From positions 1-7,411 of the forward strand of contig JAGQHR010000140.1 of the NCBI GenBank assembly GCA_020431745.1: a stretch of DNA of 7,411 bases. The letters are read 5' to 3'. This DNA comes from Candidatus Eiseniibacteriota bacterium. GTDB taxonomy: Bacteria > Eisenbacteria > RBG-16-71-46 > CAIMUX01. A model generated the notes under the pieces. That model searched no databases and was not told where the DNA came from. It worked only from the letters and a program-made list of their open reading frames with translations. The position numbers and the translations under genes were made by a program. Within the stretch, counting starts at the first letter, position 1. Each line of letters opens with the position of its first letter. Positions 1 through 5,878 of this stretch are shown piece after piece.

Positions 1-15
1 CACCTGCCCGCCGAT

Positions 16-20
16 GGAGG
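16..20 (+). promoter_or_regulatory. Ribosome binding site of the NADP oxidoreductase gene
   Basis: GGAGG sits seven bases before the GTG codon at 28. It supports the GTG start, since no ATG is available at the Rossmann N terminus. Confidence 0.75.
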
Positions 21-27
21 TCTACTC

Positions 28-663
28 GTGAAGATCGGAATCTTGGGAAGCGGAGACGTCGGACAGAAGTTGGGAGCCGGCTTCGCCCGGCACGGCCACG
101 AGGTCATGCTCGGGACTCGCGATCCGCAGGCGGAAAAGATCCAGGCCTGGATCCGGGAAAGCGGCGCCCAGGCGGGATCTTTCGCCGACACCGCGGCCTT
201 CGGCGAGATGCTGATTCTCGCCACGCAATGGACCGGCACGGAAAACGCGCTCGAGCTGGCGGGGCGCGAGCACTTCGCGGGCAAGGTCGTGCTGGACGCG
301 ACCAACCCGCTGGACTTCTCGACGGGAGCACCCGCCTTGTCGATCGGACACACCGACTCGGCCGGCGAGCAGGTCCAGCGATGGCTGCCCAACGCGAAAG
401 TCGTCAAGTGCTACAACACGGTCGGCAATGCCTTGATGATCGATCCGCAGCTCCCGGGCGGTCCGCCGGACATGTTCTACTGCGGGAATGACGATGGTGC
501 GAAGAAGACCGTCCAGGATCTGCTTTCGTCCGTCGGTTGGAACGGCATCGACCTGGGCGGTATCGAGAGCTCGCGATACTTGGAGCCGCTCGCGATGGTC
601 TGGATCGTCCACGGCTTCCGCACCAACACGTGGGGACACGCCTTCAAGCTGCTGAAGCCGTAG
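28..663 (+). CDS. NADP-binding oxidoreductase, F420-dependent NADP reductase-like (COG2085 type)
   Basis: A 211-residue cytoplasmic protein with an N-terminal Rossmann fold. Visible motifs are the dinucleotide loop GSGDVG at residues 7-12, a GTRDP stretch at 29-33 at the end of strand 2 where this family contacts the NADP 2'-phosphate, DATNP at 90-94, and KCYNTVGN at 127-134. These are typical of F420H2:NADP+ oxidoreductases and the wider group of predicted dinucleotide-binding enzymes named after them. The length suits a single-domain member. The start is GTG at 28, chosen because GGAGG lies seven bases upstream and the Rossmann strand begins at residue 2. It is the only plus-strand gene in the window and converges on the large secreted-protein gene, so it is not co-transcribed with anything visible. 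Whether it uses F420 or another hydride partner cannot be told from sequence; many bacterial members have no proven F420 link. Confidence 0.85.
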   Translation: MKIGILGSGDVGQKLGAGFARHGHEVMLGTRDPQAEKIQAWIRESGAQAGSFADTAAFGEMLILATQWTGTENALELAGREHFAGKVVLDATNPLDFSTGAPALSIGHTDSAGEQVQRWLPNAKVVKCYNTVGNALMIDPQLPGGPPDMFYCGNDDGAKKTVQDLLSSVGWNGIDLGGIESSRYLEPLAMVWIVHGFRTNTWGHAFKLLKP

Positions 664-701
664 CTCGGCATGTGCGTGAATACGGTCGCGACGACGGTGT
701 G

Positions 702-715
702 TCGCGTCGACGCGA
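702..715. repeat. Perfect 14-bp palindrome between convergent genes
   Basis: TCGCGTCGACGCGA equals its own reverse complement. It lies in the 63-base gap between the stop of the oxidoreductase gene and the stop of the large secreted-protein gene. An alternative hairpin pairs CGCGAC (687-692) with GTCGCG (701-706) around an 8-base loop. Neither is followed by a clear T tract on either strand, so a shared terminator role is possible but not shown. Confidence 0.4.
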
Positions 716-726
716 GCGCCGTGTTG

Positions 727-3700
727 CTATTCCAGCACCGTGATCTTGCCCTCGCCGGACGGTCGCCCGTCGAGGAGGATCCGATAGAAGTACTGTCCCG
801 CGATGGCTGTTCCGCCGTGCTCCGTTTTGCCATCCCAGGCCAGGGCGTAGCGACCCGCGTCGAGTGGAGCCGTCGCGTAGCTGCGGACTCGTCTTCCTCC
901 GGCATCGAAGATTTCCAGACCGACCTCACCGGGGGCGCGAAGCTCGAACGCAAAGCGAGTGCCGGCAGAGCAGGGGTTCGGCGCCGCGGGAAGCAGCTCG
1001 ATCGGGTCGTTCGGCGTCGGGCCGGACTCCAGGTCACCCGGCTCCGGTACCGATACGACGGTCCCCGGCCCAGTCAGCGCCAGTAGGAAGTCACTCCCCT
1101 CACCGGCGTCCCGTCCCTCGGCCACGAAGCGATACACGTGCCCGCGAATCGCGGGGTCGTAGTCCAGCTCCGCCACGAACACAGGACCGCTGACGGGAGT
1201 CGCTGGCGCCATGACGTCGAAGAGATACGTCTCCTCCACGTCGACCTCCAGCGGCGTGCCCCCGGTCTCGATCGACCAGGAATAGTCCGTCGCAGGAACG
1301 GTGTAGGGCGGAAGCTCGACGGACTCGCCGGGCTGCAGGAATCCGTTCCAGGTCTGCTCCGGCAGCTGAATTGCGAGCTCCACCGGGTCGACGGCCCGGT
1401 TGATCACGCGCAGTCGTCCGCGTCCGCGGAAAGGCGCGACTCGAAACTCGACGAACTCCTCGTCTCCGTAGAACTCGGACACGCGCGTCAGCTCCACATG
1501 CAGGTCAGCAGCCTCGCCGTTCCATTGGGTGCGATAGATCTGGAACTCGTGAGTGGACCCGTCGATCCCCTGAGTTTCTCCACTTCCGCCGGTCCGGCGA
1601 CCGTTTCCCGAGCTCACGTTGCCGAACACCTCTCGGTTGCGATTCCACCAGGGGCCAGCCTCGGGCATGGAGAACCCGCATTCCGAGGCGCCCAGCCGCA
1701 CGAGGTCCACGGAGTTCGGCCCGAACACGAAGGGCGCTTGGATGATGTCCGTCGTGAGGCTGGCTGCGATCGCCGTTCCGAACCCGTTGGGGTCCAGTGC
1801 GGCCGTGATGCCGTTCTTGTGCGCCTGCAGCGATGCGCCTTCCCCGACTCCGACGATCTCGGTGAATCCGTTGTCGTGGAAGTCGGAGAGGAACCGGTTG
1901 TGAACCTCGAATGCCATATCGACGCCGCCGGGGAGGTGCCGCGTGAACGAGTGGGTCGTCTTCTTGGCAATGAACTTGTACTGATGATCCCGTATGGCCT
2001 CTCGGCCGATGATGGCCATGTCGTATGCCGTCGTATGAGAATCGGTGTACGGGGGCGTGTTGGTGAGCGGGGGGACATCGAATCCCGCGGGGTCGCCGAA
2101 CTCGGTATCGACCAGGTTCAGATCCCAGGTCCGGATGTTCATCTCCTGGATGAACGACTCGACGGACGAGATTCCGCCCCTTCCCATGCACAGGTCGGCG
2201 ATGGCGTAGGCGGCATCGGGATAGGAGCCGAGGGCACAGCAATACAGCAGGTTCTCGAGAGAGATCGTCTCGCCGACCTCCAGACCCATGGTGACTCCGG
2301 GAACGTCAGAAACGAGCCATTCGGGAACGGTGTAGGTCGCATCGAGCGACACGTAATCCGGATCGCCCGGGTCGAGCTCCGTGTATTCGCACGCGAGGAG
2401 AACCGCCATCACGCGGGCGAGATCTGCCGCCGGCGTCACTTCGAACGGCTTCTGGGAGAAGATCAGGTTGCCGTCGCAGTCGAGCACCGCGGATCGCTGA
2501 CAACGCAAGCTGAAGGCTTGGCGCCAGGGGGCGATCACATGGACCAGGCCGCGGTATTCGTCCTCCCCCGGCGCACCGGCCGCCAGGTTCTGGTAACCGG
2601 TGCCATCGAAGGCGCCGAAGCAGAGCGACTGCCCGAGAAGGTCCCACGGTTCGAGGAGCTCGTTCAGATTCTGCTGACTGTATCCCAGCCACCCGTTCGG
2701 TCCCGGGCCACCGGTGCCTCCCATGAAGATGTTCACCGATCCGGCCGCTTCGGTGATGCCGAAGCCGTCACGCGGCGCGCCGATTGCGAGGTCGTCGTAG
2801 AAGTCGTCGGCGCCAAAACGACCTGATGCCACCGCAGCACCGAACTGGTCCCCGGTGTGGTTCTGCCCCCAGATCAGGTCCCGGGTCAGGTAGTTGAGGA
2901 AGTCCGACATAGGCCCCCCCGAGTAGCAAGGAGCCACCACGACCCGTCCGGTTCGGATCCCCCCGACGGTCCGATACGGTTCGCCGACGGCTAGTCCCTC
3001 ATAGTCGGGGGTTTCGGCGAAGAACTTCCCGACCGCGAGCGAGCTTCCGAACCCGGCACCGACCTCACCGGGACCGACCGTGAACACTCTACTGTCTCCG
3101 GTCTGCGGGCTGCCGCCGGCTCCTCTCACCAGATAGACCACGCCCGCGTGTGGTCCTCCGGCGAAGGCGGCAGCGTTGGGTCCGCCGATGATGAAGTCGT
3201 GCTCCGGTCCCCAACCGATGTTGCCGACCGCGACCGAGCTGCCGAAGCCGTCCCCGGGCGAAGAGGTGTAGCCGAGCCACGCGGCATCGAACGTCCCGCG
3301 GACGCCGGATAGTCCGGCCTCGTCACCTAACACCCAGAAGACCCGACCACGCCCGCCACTCTCGCCCGGAGCGCCGATCATGATGTCGTCGTAGCCGTCC
3401 CCGCTCCAGTCGCGCACAGCCAAGGACCATCCGAAGAGATCTCCGGGGTCGGGCTGGTTGCCGAGCCCGAAATCGCTTTCCGAGCGTGTCGCCCATCCCC
3501 CTACGAGGCCGTCCGGCGTTCCTCGCATGATGATGACGCGACCGGCGTTGTCCCGCGAGCCACCGCCGCTGGTCGTGTAGTCCCAGTATGGGATGCCGAT
3601 CGCGAGGTCGTCGTACTCGTCTCCGTTGAAGTTGCCGGCGACCAACGTGATTCCGATGAAGAGGTCCGGGTCCCCGGGGAGGCCGAGCTCGGTGCTCGAG

Positions 3701-4068
3701 ATGCGATAGTCGCCGGAGTGGGTGATTCCGTATCGGGACCCCAAGGCCACGACGATGGATCCTTCGTTGTCGTTGATGCCGCGGTCGTCGCTGGGCAGTC
3801 CCATCGCGAGATCGTCGTAGCCGTCGCCGTTGAAGTCTCCCGAGGCGACCGCCCAGCCGAAGTTATCCCCCGGTTCACGGCCCTGCGAGACCTCCTCGCC
3901 ATGTCGAATGATGCAGAGATGCGCGGAGGCTGACGTCGCACTCAGGGCGACCGCGGTCAGGACGGCGAGGGAGGTCAACGTCCGGCCCCGCCGGAAACTT
4001 CGGGGAGAGACTCGAGTCGAAGCCTGGACGATCGGCTTCACGGGGATCGATCTGGCGGATCGGGACAT
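727..4068 (-). CDS. Large secreted FG-GAP propeller protein with a catalytically dead S11 carboxypeptidase-like domain and C-terminal sorting domain
   Basis: A 1113-residue predicted extracellular or surface protein. The start ATG at 4068 follows AGGGAG by six bases; an in-frame extension to 4251 lacks such support and would place the signal peptide internally. Residues 1-49 are a signal peptide (basic region with RRGR, then a hydrophobic run ending in ASA). Seven FG-GAP blades begin near residues 69, 138, 211, 274, 339, 408 and 477, enough to close an integrin-type propeller. Residues about 527-785 match peptidase S11 D-Ala-D-Ala carboxypeptidases along their length, but SxxK, SxN and KTG read DLAR (549-552), SYP (615-617) and TEI (736-738). 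Residues about 800-1015 are beta-rich and unrecognised. Residues 1020-1113 form a FlgD-like Ig/Por-type sorting domain (PNP motif near 1030, FDAGGRRVR, WDGKTEHG, GQYFYRILL). A binding or adhesion role is inferred. Eleven cysteines are present, seven of them around the S11-like part. Confidence 0.85.
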   Translation of the reverse strand: MSRSARSIPVKPIVQASTRVSPRSFRRGRTLTSLAVLTAVALSATSASAHLCIIRHGEEVSQGREPGDNFGWAVASGDFNGDGYDDLAMGLPSDDRGINDNEGSIVVALGSRYGITHSGDYRISSTELGLPGDPDLFIGITLVAGNFNGDEYDDLAIGIPYWDYTTSGGGSRDNAGRVIIMRGTPDGLVGGWATRSESDFGLGNQPDPGDLFGWSLAVRDWSGDGYDDIMIGAPGESGGRGRVFWVLGDEAGLSGVRGTFDAAWLGYTSSPGDGFGSSVAVGNIGWGPEHDFIIGGPNAAAFAGGPHAGVVYLVRGAGGSPQTGDSRVFTVGPGEVGAGFGSSLAVGKFFAETPDYEGLAVGEPYRTVGGIRTGRVVVAPCYSGGPMSDFLNYLTRDLIWGQNHTGDQFGAAVASGRFGADDFYDDLAIGAPRDGFGITEAAGSVNIFMGGTGGPGPNGWLGYSQQNLNELLEPWDLLGQSLCFGAFDGTGYQNLAAGAPGEDEYRGLVHVIAPWRQAFSLRCQRSAVLDCDGNLIFSQKPFEVTPAADLARVMAVLLACEYTELDPGDPDYVSLDATYTVPEWLVSDVPGVTMGLEVGETISLENLLYCCALGSYPDAAYAIADLCMGRGGISSVESFIQEMNIRTWDLNLVDTEFGDPAGFDVPPLTNTPPYTDSHTTAYDMAIIGREAIRDHQYKFIAKKTTHSFTRHLPGGVDMAFEVHNRFLSDFHDNGFTEIVGVGEGASLQAHKNGITAALDPNGFGTAIAASLTTDIIQAPFVFGPNSVDLVRLGASECGFSMPEAGPWWNRNREVFGNVSSGNGRRTGGSGETQGIDGSTHEFQIYRTQWNGEAADLHVELTRVSEFYGDEEFVEFRVAPFRGRGRLRVINRAVDPVELAIQLPEQTWNGFLQPGESVELPPYTVPATDYSWSIETGGTPLEVDVEETYLFDVMAPATPVSGPVFVAELDYDPAIRGHVYRFVAEGRDAGEGSDFLLALTGPGTVVSVPEPGDLESGPTPNDPIELLPAAPNPCSAGTRFAFELRAPGEVGLEIFDAGGRRVRSYATAPLDAGRYALAWDGKTEHGGTAIAGQYFYRILLDGRPSGEGKITVLE
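730..1011 (-). other. C-terminal FlgD-like Ig / type IX-type sorting domain of the large secreted protein
   Basis: The last 94 residues contain the features usual in FCB-group secreted proteins. There is an APNPCSAGTRFAF entry (PNPF in most relatives), a beta-strand pair with FDAGGRRVRSY, a WDGKTEHG turn, a GQYFYRILL strand, and a final lysine-led strand ending ITVLE. Such domains are recognised by the type IX secretion apparatus in Bacteroidota; in other phyla the export route is less certain. Confidence 0.75.
1714..2490 (-). other. Peptidase S11 (D-Ala-D-Ala carboxypeptidase)-like domain, predicted inactive
   Basis: The order of conserved S11 landmarks is kept. There is an LDxxGxLIF strand (LDCDGNLIF), a helix PAADLARVMAVLLACE where active enzymes have P-A-S-x-T-K-x-M, LEVGETISLENLLY before the second motif, then DAAYAIADL. 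EMN and DTEFGDPAGF follow, like MN...NTxFxNPxGL, then TAYDMAIIGREAI, NRFL, and a final glycine-rich strand pair. Three catalytic sites are altered. The nucleophile and general-base positions read D and R (codons at 2413-2424). The second motif keeps Ser but has Pro for Asn (2218-2226). The KTG strand reads TEI (1855-1863). The fold assignment rests on aligning family landmarks from memory, not on a search. Confidence 0.75.
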
Positions 4069-4074
4069 AGGGGT

Positions 4075-4080
4075 CTCCCT
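4075..4080 (-). promoter_or_regulatory. Ribosome binding site of the large secreted-protein gene
   Basis: On the minus strand AGGGAG precedes the ATG at 4068 by six bases. It fixes the start that gives a normal N-terminal signal peptide rather than the 61-codon longer reading frame. Confidence 0.7.
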
Positions 4081-4097
4081 GCTCTCAACCGGACGTG

Positions 4098-4143
4098 GGA
4101 TTGATCCAACCCCTCCCGACACATCGGCGAGGGGGTTCAATCC
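4098..4143 (-). promoter_or_regulatory. Inverted repeat / leader hairpin before the large secreted-protein gene
   Basis: On the minus strand GGATTGAACCCC (4143-4132) pairs with GGGGTT and CAATCC (4113-4108 and 4103-4098), twelve base pairs interrupted by one four-base bulge. The loop holds an inner CCGA-TGTG-TCGG hairpin. The structure ends 29 bases before the start codon and lacks a T tract, so a leader structure or protein-binding dyad is more likely than a terminator. Function is unknown. Confidence 0.45.
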
Positions 4144-4257
4144 GCAAATGGGCCAGACCGGGAAAACCGAACGCCATGCCGAGTCCTTGGCGGGCGTGTT
4201 CGAATCAGACGGGACCCCGGTCCCCACGCTCGACCCGTGTCCGCAACGCACCCCTCC

Positions 4258-4321
4258 GGCTCGGCGTTGGGTGGTCGGGTCGGCGTTGGGGGTTGGCTCG
4301 GCGTTGGGTGGTCGGGTCGGC
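4258..4321. repeat. G-rich direct repeat, 27-bp copies with 37-bp period
   Basis: Bases 4258-4284 and 4295-4321 are identical. Within them the core TCGGCGTTGGG occurs three times (4261, 4280, 4298), spaced 19 and 18 bases, so the block looks like an expanded 18-19-bp unit. It sits in the intergenic region, with GGG runs on the plus strand. Confidence 0.85.
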
Positions 4322-4394
4322 TGGTCAGTACGGGGAGCGCCTCGATGCGTCGGAAGTGTGGCAGGAATGGAGTCGATGTGATTGGACCACGAAA

Positions 4395-4436
4395 CGGAGT
4401 CCTATCCGTCACGTTGTGACAACGGGTAGGACTCCG
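4395..4436 (-). terminator. Probable intrinsic terminator of the ArsR-SRPBCC-DinB cluster
   Basis: CGGAGTCCTATCCGT (4395-4409) pairs with ACGGGTAGGACTCCG (4422-4436), fifteen pairs with a single G-T wobble. The 12-base loop could extend into a GTCAC/GTGAC stem. It begins 28 bases after the DinB stop codon. In the minus direction the stem is followed by TTTC only, so the U tract is short. Confidence 0.65.
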
Positions 4437-4463
4437 CCGATCCGTGCGGATCGCGTGCAGCGA

Positions 4464-4961
4464 TCACATGAACGGATTCTCGTCCGCGGTCGGGCCGTAG
4501 ACCGACGGTACGGCCACACCGAGCGAGCGCAGGTAGGTCGAGAGCTGGCCACGGTGGTGGTACCAGTGGTTGAGCATGATCATGCGCAGCACGGCGGCGC
4601 GCGGCATTTCCATCACCGTGTTCCCGTCCCGGATGAACTTCCACATGCTGTTCAGTGTTGCGTCGTCCATCCCGCCCAAGGTCTGCTTCGCGGTTGCCAC
4701 CGATTGGGTGAGGGCATCCAACAACTGGCCGCGGGTCTCCGCCGCAGGTTGCTGAAAGCTCGGCGCCTCCATCAGGTCCTGCTTCGCCATCTGCGCGACG
4801 TTACCGGGTACCGTCGCGACATGCAGCGCGAGCTGCCCGAGCGAGTAGGCCTTTTCGTGCGGCTTCCATCCGAGCTTGTCTTCCGGTAGCCGTTCGAGCA
4901 GTCGACGGGTCGCCGGCACTTCCATTTCCAGTTCCTGCAGGAACGAATCGATCATGGGCAT
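4464..4961 (-). CDS. DinB-family four-helix protein (putative metal-dependent enzyme)
   Basis: A 165-residue cytoplasmic protein of the DinB/YfiT-like fold. Numbered from the chosen start, the family's metal-binding histidine triad is visible: H47 in helix 2 (GQLALHVA), and H132 and H136 in the late motif NHWYHHRGQ. The N terminus (IDSFLQELE, ATRRLLERLPEDKLGWKPHEK) and the C-terminal RSLGVAVPSVYGPTADE are also standard. The start at 4961 is preferred because AAGGAG lies six bases upstream; an ATG eight codons earlier (4985) has no ribosome binding site. Family members include thiol-dependent transferases and many proteins of unknown substrate, so the reaction here is not assigned. The gene is 96 bases downstream of the SRPBCC gene on the same strand and is followed by a terminator, so it is probably the last gene of the operon. 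Confidence 0.88.
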   Translation of the reverse strand: MPMIDSFLQELEMEVPATRRLLERLPEDKLGWKPHEKAYSLGQLALHVATVPGNVAQMAKQDLMEAPSFQQPAAETRGQLLDALTQSVATAKQTLGGMDDATLNSMWKFIRDGNTVMEMPRAAVLRMIMLNHWYHHRGQLSTYLRSLGVAVPSVYGPTADENPFM

Positions 4962-4967
4962 GGGGTT

Positions 4968-4973
4968 CTCCTT
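4968..4973 (-). promoter_or_regulatory. Ribosome binding site deciding the DinB-family start
   Basis: AAGGAG on the minus strand, six bases before the ATG at 4961. It lies inside the reading frame of the upstream alternative ATG at 4985, which argues for the shorter protein. Confidence 0.75.
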
Positions 4974-5057
4974 GGTTTCGGACATGGGCGCGCCTGTGTG
5001 CGCTCGTGACGATCACTTCGGACTCCGGAACGGGTCTTGCTCAGATCGGACCTTCGC

Positions 5058-5504
5058 TCAAACCAGTACCGCGGCGAGCTGTTCGAGGCAGCCCTGCCAT
5101 CCCTTGTCGTGGTTGTCCCGGTCGGCCTCCTCCTCGAAGAGTCGATGCCTGAGCACCAGCTCCGTCGTATCTCCGTGCGGGAAGAGCTCGATCTCCACGA
5201 CCGTGTCCGGCATGGTGTCCCGCGTTTCCCACCTCCATGAGAAGACGATCCGTCGGCCGGGCTCGAGGTCCCGATAAACGCCATGGCTGGTGTGCCGGTT
5301 ACCACCGGAGTGCACCATCTCGATGCGGTAGCGGCCGCCCGGCCTTACCTCGAGTTCGTGCACGATGACCCGATACTCGGTGGAGGGAGCGAACCAACGG
5401 GTCAGGATCTCCGGCGACGTCCACGCTTGGTAGATCGCTTCGGGCGTGGCCCGGTACGTCCGCCGGACTTCGAGCTCGTGGGCTTTCTGATTGGGCGGGG
5501 CCAT
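5058..5504 (-). CDS. SRPBCC / AHSA1 (Aha1-like START-fold) domain protein
   Basis: A 148-residue cytoplasmic single-domain protein. The family pattern is clear: a first strand ELEVRRTYRATPEAIYQAWT (residues 10-29), SPEILTRWFAP (30-40), the central strands VYRDLEPGRRIVFSWRW (76-92), an acidic TVVEIELFPHGD, and the closing helix HDKGWQGCLEQLAAVL (132-147). SRPBCC proteins form a deep hydrophobic pocket; the ligand of this subfamily is generally unknown. The start at 5504 has AGGAG eight bases upstream and is the last that keeps strand 1 intact. The gene follows an ArsR-type regulator and precedes a DinB-family gene, a common bacterial trio. Its first 103 bases overlap the end of the regulator gene in another frame, so translation of the two may be coupled. 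Confidence 0.9.
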   Translation of the reverse strand: MAPPNQKAHELEVRRTYRATPEAIYQAWTSPEILTRWFAPSTEYRVIVHELEVRPGGRYRIEMVHSGGNRHTSHGVYRDLEPGRRIVFSWRWETRDTMPDTVVEIELFPHGDTTELVLRHRLFEEEADRDNHDKGWQGCLEQLAAVLV

Positions 5505-5842
5505 GGCGGTTTCTCCTCTTGCGTGTTCTCCAAGTAACGACCCAGCGAATCGAGCTGGTCTTCCCAGAATGCGCGGTGGCGTTCGATCCAATCGGACGCG
5601 GTCGACAGCGCGGCGGCCTCGATCCGGCAACGCCGGACCCGCCCGGTTTTCTCGCTGACCAGAAGACCCGCCTCTTCCAGCACTCGAAGGTGCTTCAGGA
5701 ACGCGGGAAGCGAGATCTCGTGTGCCCGGGCCAACTCCGAGACCGGACGCTCCCCCCGCGCAAGATCCTCCACCACCTGGCGGCGGATGGGATCGGCCAG
5801 GGCGCCGAAGACTCGGTCCAGCGTCGACGGATAGTTAACCAT
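5402..5842 (-). CDS. ArsR-family winged-helix transcriptional repressor
   Basis: A 146-residue DNA-binding protein. The winged helix is complete: FGALADPIRRQVVEDLARGE (residues 12-31), VSELARAHEISLPAFLKHLRVLEEAGL (34-60) with the recognition helix near 45-56, and the wing EKTGRVRRCRIE (64-75). The SLPAFLKH variant of the recognition helix is common in ArsR regulators next to SRPBCC genes. No metal-binding cysteine cluster is seen (one Cys, 72), so it is probably not a classical metal sensor. Residues 76-105 (WIERHRAFWEDQLDSLGRYL) form the dimerisation helix. Residues from about 113 onward are a Pro/Arg/Lys-rich tail that exists only because the frame runs on over the SRPBCC start. The gene has its own promoter and an inverted repeat on its start codon, implying autorepression of the whole cluster. 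Confidence 0.88.
   Translation of the reverse strand: MVNYPSTLDRVFGALADPIRRQVVEDLARGERPVSELARAHEISLPAFLKHLRVLEEAGLLVSEKTGRVRRCRIEAAALSTASDWIERHRAFWEDQLDSLGRYLENTQEEKPPWPRPIRKPTSSKSGGRTGPRPKRSTKRGRRRRS
5513..5517 (-). promoter_or_regulatory. Ribosome binding site deciding the SRPBCC start
   Basis: AGGAG (within AAGAGGAG) on the minus strand, eight bases before the ATG at 5504. It lies inside the coding sequence of the upstream regulator and supports an internal, overlapping start rather than the much longer in-frame extension to 5630. Confidence 0.75.
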
Positions 5843-5854
5843 TGAGTTAACTAT
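5831..5854 (-). promoter_or_regulatory. Probable ArsR operator overlapping the repressor start codon
   Basis: A perfect 9-bp inverted repeat, ATAGTTAAC (5831-5839) and GTTAACTAT (5846-5854), with a 6-bp spacer that contains the ATG of the repressor. It is an AT-rich island in GC-rich DNA, covers most of the predicted -10 element, and has the size and symmetry expected for a winged-helix dimer. Binding is inferred. Confidence 0.75.
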
Positions 5855-5878
5855 CCGACATCGGCGTCAGGGTGTCAA
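5850..5878 (-). promoter_or_regulatory. Promoter of the ArsR-SRPBCC-DinB operon
   Basis: On the minus strand a consensus -35 TTGACA (5878-5873), a 17-base spacer and a -10 GATAGT (5855-5850). Initiation about seven bases further falls at or within one or two bases of the ATG at 5842. With no Shine-Dalgarno sequence before that ATG, this predicts a leaderless transcript. Confidence 0.65.

Larger units (their letters stand above)
4069..4394. other. Non-coding stretch upstream of the large secreted-protein gene
   Basis: No convincing gene is present. The stretch holds the ribosome binding site (4075-4080), a long inverted repeat (4098-4143) and a G-rich direct repeat (4258-4321). Because the DinB gene upstream has its own terminator, a promoter for the large gene is expected here on the minus strand, but I see no clear -35/-10 pair. 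Confidence 0.55.

Noticed and set aside
22..639. A 205-codon minus-strand frame over the oxidoreductase gene
   Set aside because: It is an antisense shadow; the plus strand carries the Rossmann motifs and a good ribosome binding site.
1138..2826. A 562-codon open frame on the plus strand opposite the giant secreted-protein gene
   Set aside because: Long antisense frames are expected in GC-rich coding DNA. Its translation has no recognisable domain, while the opposite strand has signal peptide, propeller blades and sorting domain.
4069..4251. N-terminal 61-codon extension of the giant secreted protein
   Set aside because: It would bury the signal peptide, has no supporting ribosome binding site, and runs through the leader hairpin; the ATG at 4068 has AGGGAG at proper spacing.
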